Below, one piece after another: positions 63,021-64,000 of a DNA stretch of 64,000 nucleotides. The DNA comes from Brevundimonas sp. (GTDB lineage Bacteria > Pseudomonadota > Alphaproteobacteria > Caulobacterales > Caulobacteraceae). The stretch is from the NCBI RefSeq assembly GCF_029945885.1, contig NZ_JAQSDK010000014.1, forward strand, positions 1 to 64,000, written 5' to 3'. Numbering within the stretch: position 1 is the stretch's first letter; each line of letters starts with the position of its first letter. The notes below the pieces were generated by a model, which ran no database searches, was not told the DNA's origin, and saw only the letters and a program-made list of their open reading frames with translations. Both the position numbers and the translations under genes were made by a program.

Positions 63021-64000
63021 ATGACTGCCACGGACGCCGCCGCGCCGGCCGTAAGGCCTGGATATCGCTTCTACGTCCTGGCGATTCTGATTCTCGTCTA
63101 CATGCTGAACTTCCTGGACCGACAGATTATCGGCATCCTGGCGGGTCCGCTGAAGGCGGAGTTCGGCCTGACCGACAGTCAGTTCGGCCTGCTGGGCGGT
63201 ATCGCCTTTGCCTCGGTCTATTCGACCCTGGCCATTCCGCTGGCCTGGCTGGCGGACCGCTACAGCCGGGTCTGGATCATGACCGGGGCCCTGGCGGTGT
63301 GGAGCGGATTCACCGCCCTGTGCGGCGTCGCCGGCTCGTTCGGCCAGCTGTTCCTGTTTCGCATGGGGGTCGGCGTCGGCGAGGCGGGCGGCGTGGCCCC
63401 GGCCTATTCGCTGATCGCCGACTATTTCCCGCCGCATCAGCGGGCGCGGGCCCTGGCGGCCTTCGCCTTCGGCATCCCACTGGGCACCGCGGCGGGGACC
63501 CTGGTCGGCGGCCTGCTGGCGGCCGCCTACGGCTGGCGCACGGCCTTTGTCGCTGTCGGCCTGTTGGGGCTGATCCTGGCCCCCCTGCTGCTGTTCACCG
63601 TGCGCAATCCGAAACGGGGCGGCACCGACACCATCAAGACCGAGGCCGAACTGGCCGTCATCGCCGCCGCGCCCGTGGTCGGCTCGGGCCGGTCCGGGGC
63701 GATCGCGAGCCTGATCATGCTGGGCATCGGCGCGGGGGCGCTGGCGCTGGCGGCCCTGATCCGGTTCGGCGGTCTGAGCCTGGGCAATCCGCTGGTGTTC
63801 GCCTTCGGCGGCCTGCTGGCCACGGTGATCGGCATCTCCCTGGCGATCGCGCGTCGCACCGCCTCGGCGGTCATTCCCAAGCCCAGTTTCTGGCTGCTGG
63901 CGCTGGGCGCGGCCTCGTCCTCGGTGTGCGGCTACGGCGTCGCCGGCTGGCTGCCCCTGTTCTTCATGCGCAGCTTCGGCCTGACCCTGACCCAGACCAG
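63021..64000 (+). CDS. MFS transporter, C-terminus beyond window
   Basis: The first 326 residues of a major facilitator transporter. The N-terminus reads YRFYVLAILILVYMLNFLDRQIIGILAGPLKAEFGLTDSQFGLLGG, with the RxxD-type loop as LADRYSRVWIM and FRMGVGVGEAGGVAPAYSLIADYFPP. This is the sphingosine-1-phosphate/organic-acid-like Spns/MFS subgroup common in Caulobacterales. Next to the TonB-dependent receptor and TetR regulator it probably moves the same unknown compound across the inner membrane. The ATG at 63021 has GAGGGAA upstream. The gene runs past the window edge. Confidence 0.93.
   Translation, partial: MTATDAAAPAVRPGYRFYVLAILILVYMLNFLDRQIIGILAGPLKAEFGLTDSQFGLLGGIAFASVYSTLAIPLAWLADRYSRVWIMTGALAVWSGFTALCGVAGSFGQLFLFRMGVGVGEAGGVAPAYSLIADYFPPHQRARALAAFAFGIPLGTAAGTLVGGLLAAAYGWRTAFVAVGLLGLILAPLLLFTVRNPKRGGTDTIKTEAELAVIAAAPVVGSGRSGAIASLIMLGIGAGALALAALIRFGGLSLGNPLVFAFGGLLATVIGISLAIARRTASAVIPKPSFWLLALGAASSSVCGYGVAGWLPLFFMRSFGLTLTQT

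Overview
The window is GC-rich, gene-dense DNA from an alphaproteobacterium, most likely a Caulobacteraceae member close to Brevundimonas. The strongest evidence is a DivL-type cell-cycle kinase with tyrosine in place of the phospho-accepting histidine. Perfect GGAAC-N16-CGTT (EcfG/SigT type) promoters, a CIRCE-controlled groESL operon, several TonB-dependent receptors and frequent 1-4 bp gene overlaps fit the same group. Genus is inference; no rRNA gene is present.

Layout. 1-6.4 kb: truncated mutS; a cobalamin riboswitch with a BtuB-like receptor; an aldo/keto reductase; and a FAH-family hydrolase plus maleylacetoacetate isomerase pair. 6.4-10.4 kb: a compact general-stress cluster of small membrane proteins, a lipid-kinase-like protein and a phosphoesterase, with four EcfG-type promoters. 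10.4-17.3 kb: OmpA-like lipoprotein, DsbD-like reductase, pgi, an amber-interrupted pseudogene and a block of palindromic repeats. 17.4-19.5 kb: groESL.

19.6-25.3 kb is the main accessory region. A lower-GC block carries a HigB-like toxin, a HigA-ImmA fusion, an alpha-glutamyl/putrescinyl thymine pyrophosphorylase-like protein, and a thymidylate-synthase homologue whose substrate-selecting Asn is replaced by Asp, suggesting a cytosine nucleotide substrate. A stand-alone terminase pair of gene-transfer-agent type follows. 25.3-27.4 kb: a conserved small protein, a Gre-family factor and a YhiN/HI0933-like flavoprotein. 27.4-33.8 kb: a large autotransporter lying between two degenerate direct repeats that each contain the 3' half of a tRNA-Thr(CGT), with an IS6-family transposase remnant; this looks like a decayed island.

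33.8-46.7 kb: envelope and housekeeping genes (SOUL lipoprotein, fasciclin, M28 peptidase, serine hydrolase, rarD, asd, zapE, mdh, EcsC) and a BrnTA toxin-antitoxin pair. 46.8-50.3 kb: the complete sdhCDAB operon, followed by VapBC, a 2Fe-2S ferredoxin and a glycerate-kinase-like protein. 52-56 kb: a stress-like membrane protein, a HAD phosphatase and divL. 56-64 kb: metallopeptidase, DUF2141 protein, carotenoid oxygenase, LytTR and TetR regulators, a TonB-dependent receptor and a truncated MFS transporter, which may form an uptake module for an unknown compound.

The most notable points are the thymidylate-synthase-like/pyrophosphorylase-like pair beside a toxin-antitoxin locus, the cluster of stress promoters, the tRNA-half repeats around the autotransporter, and palindromic repeats embedded in the terminase large subunit. 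All functions are read from sequence by eye without database searches.
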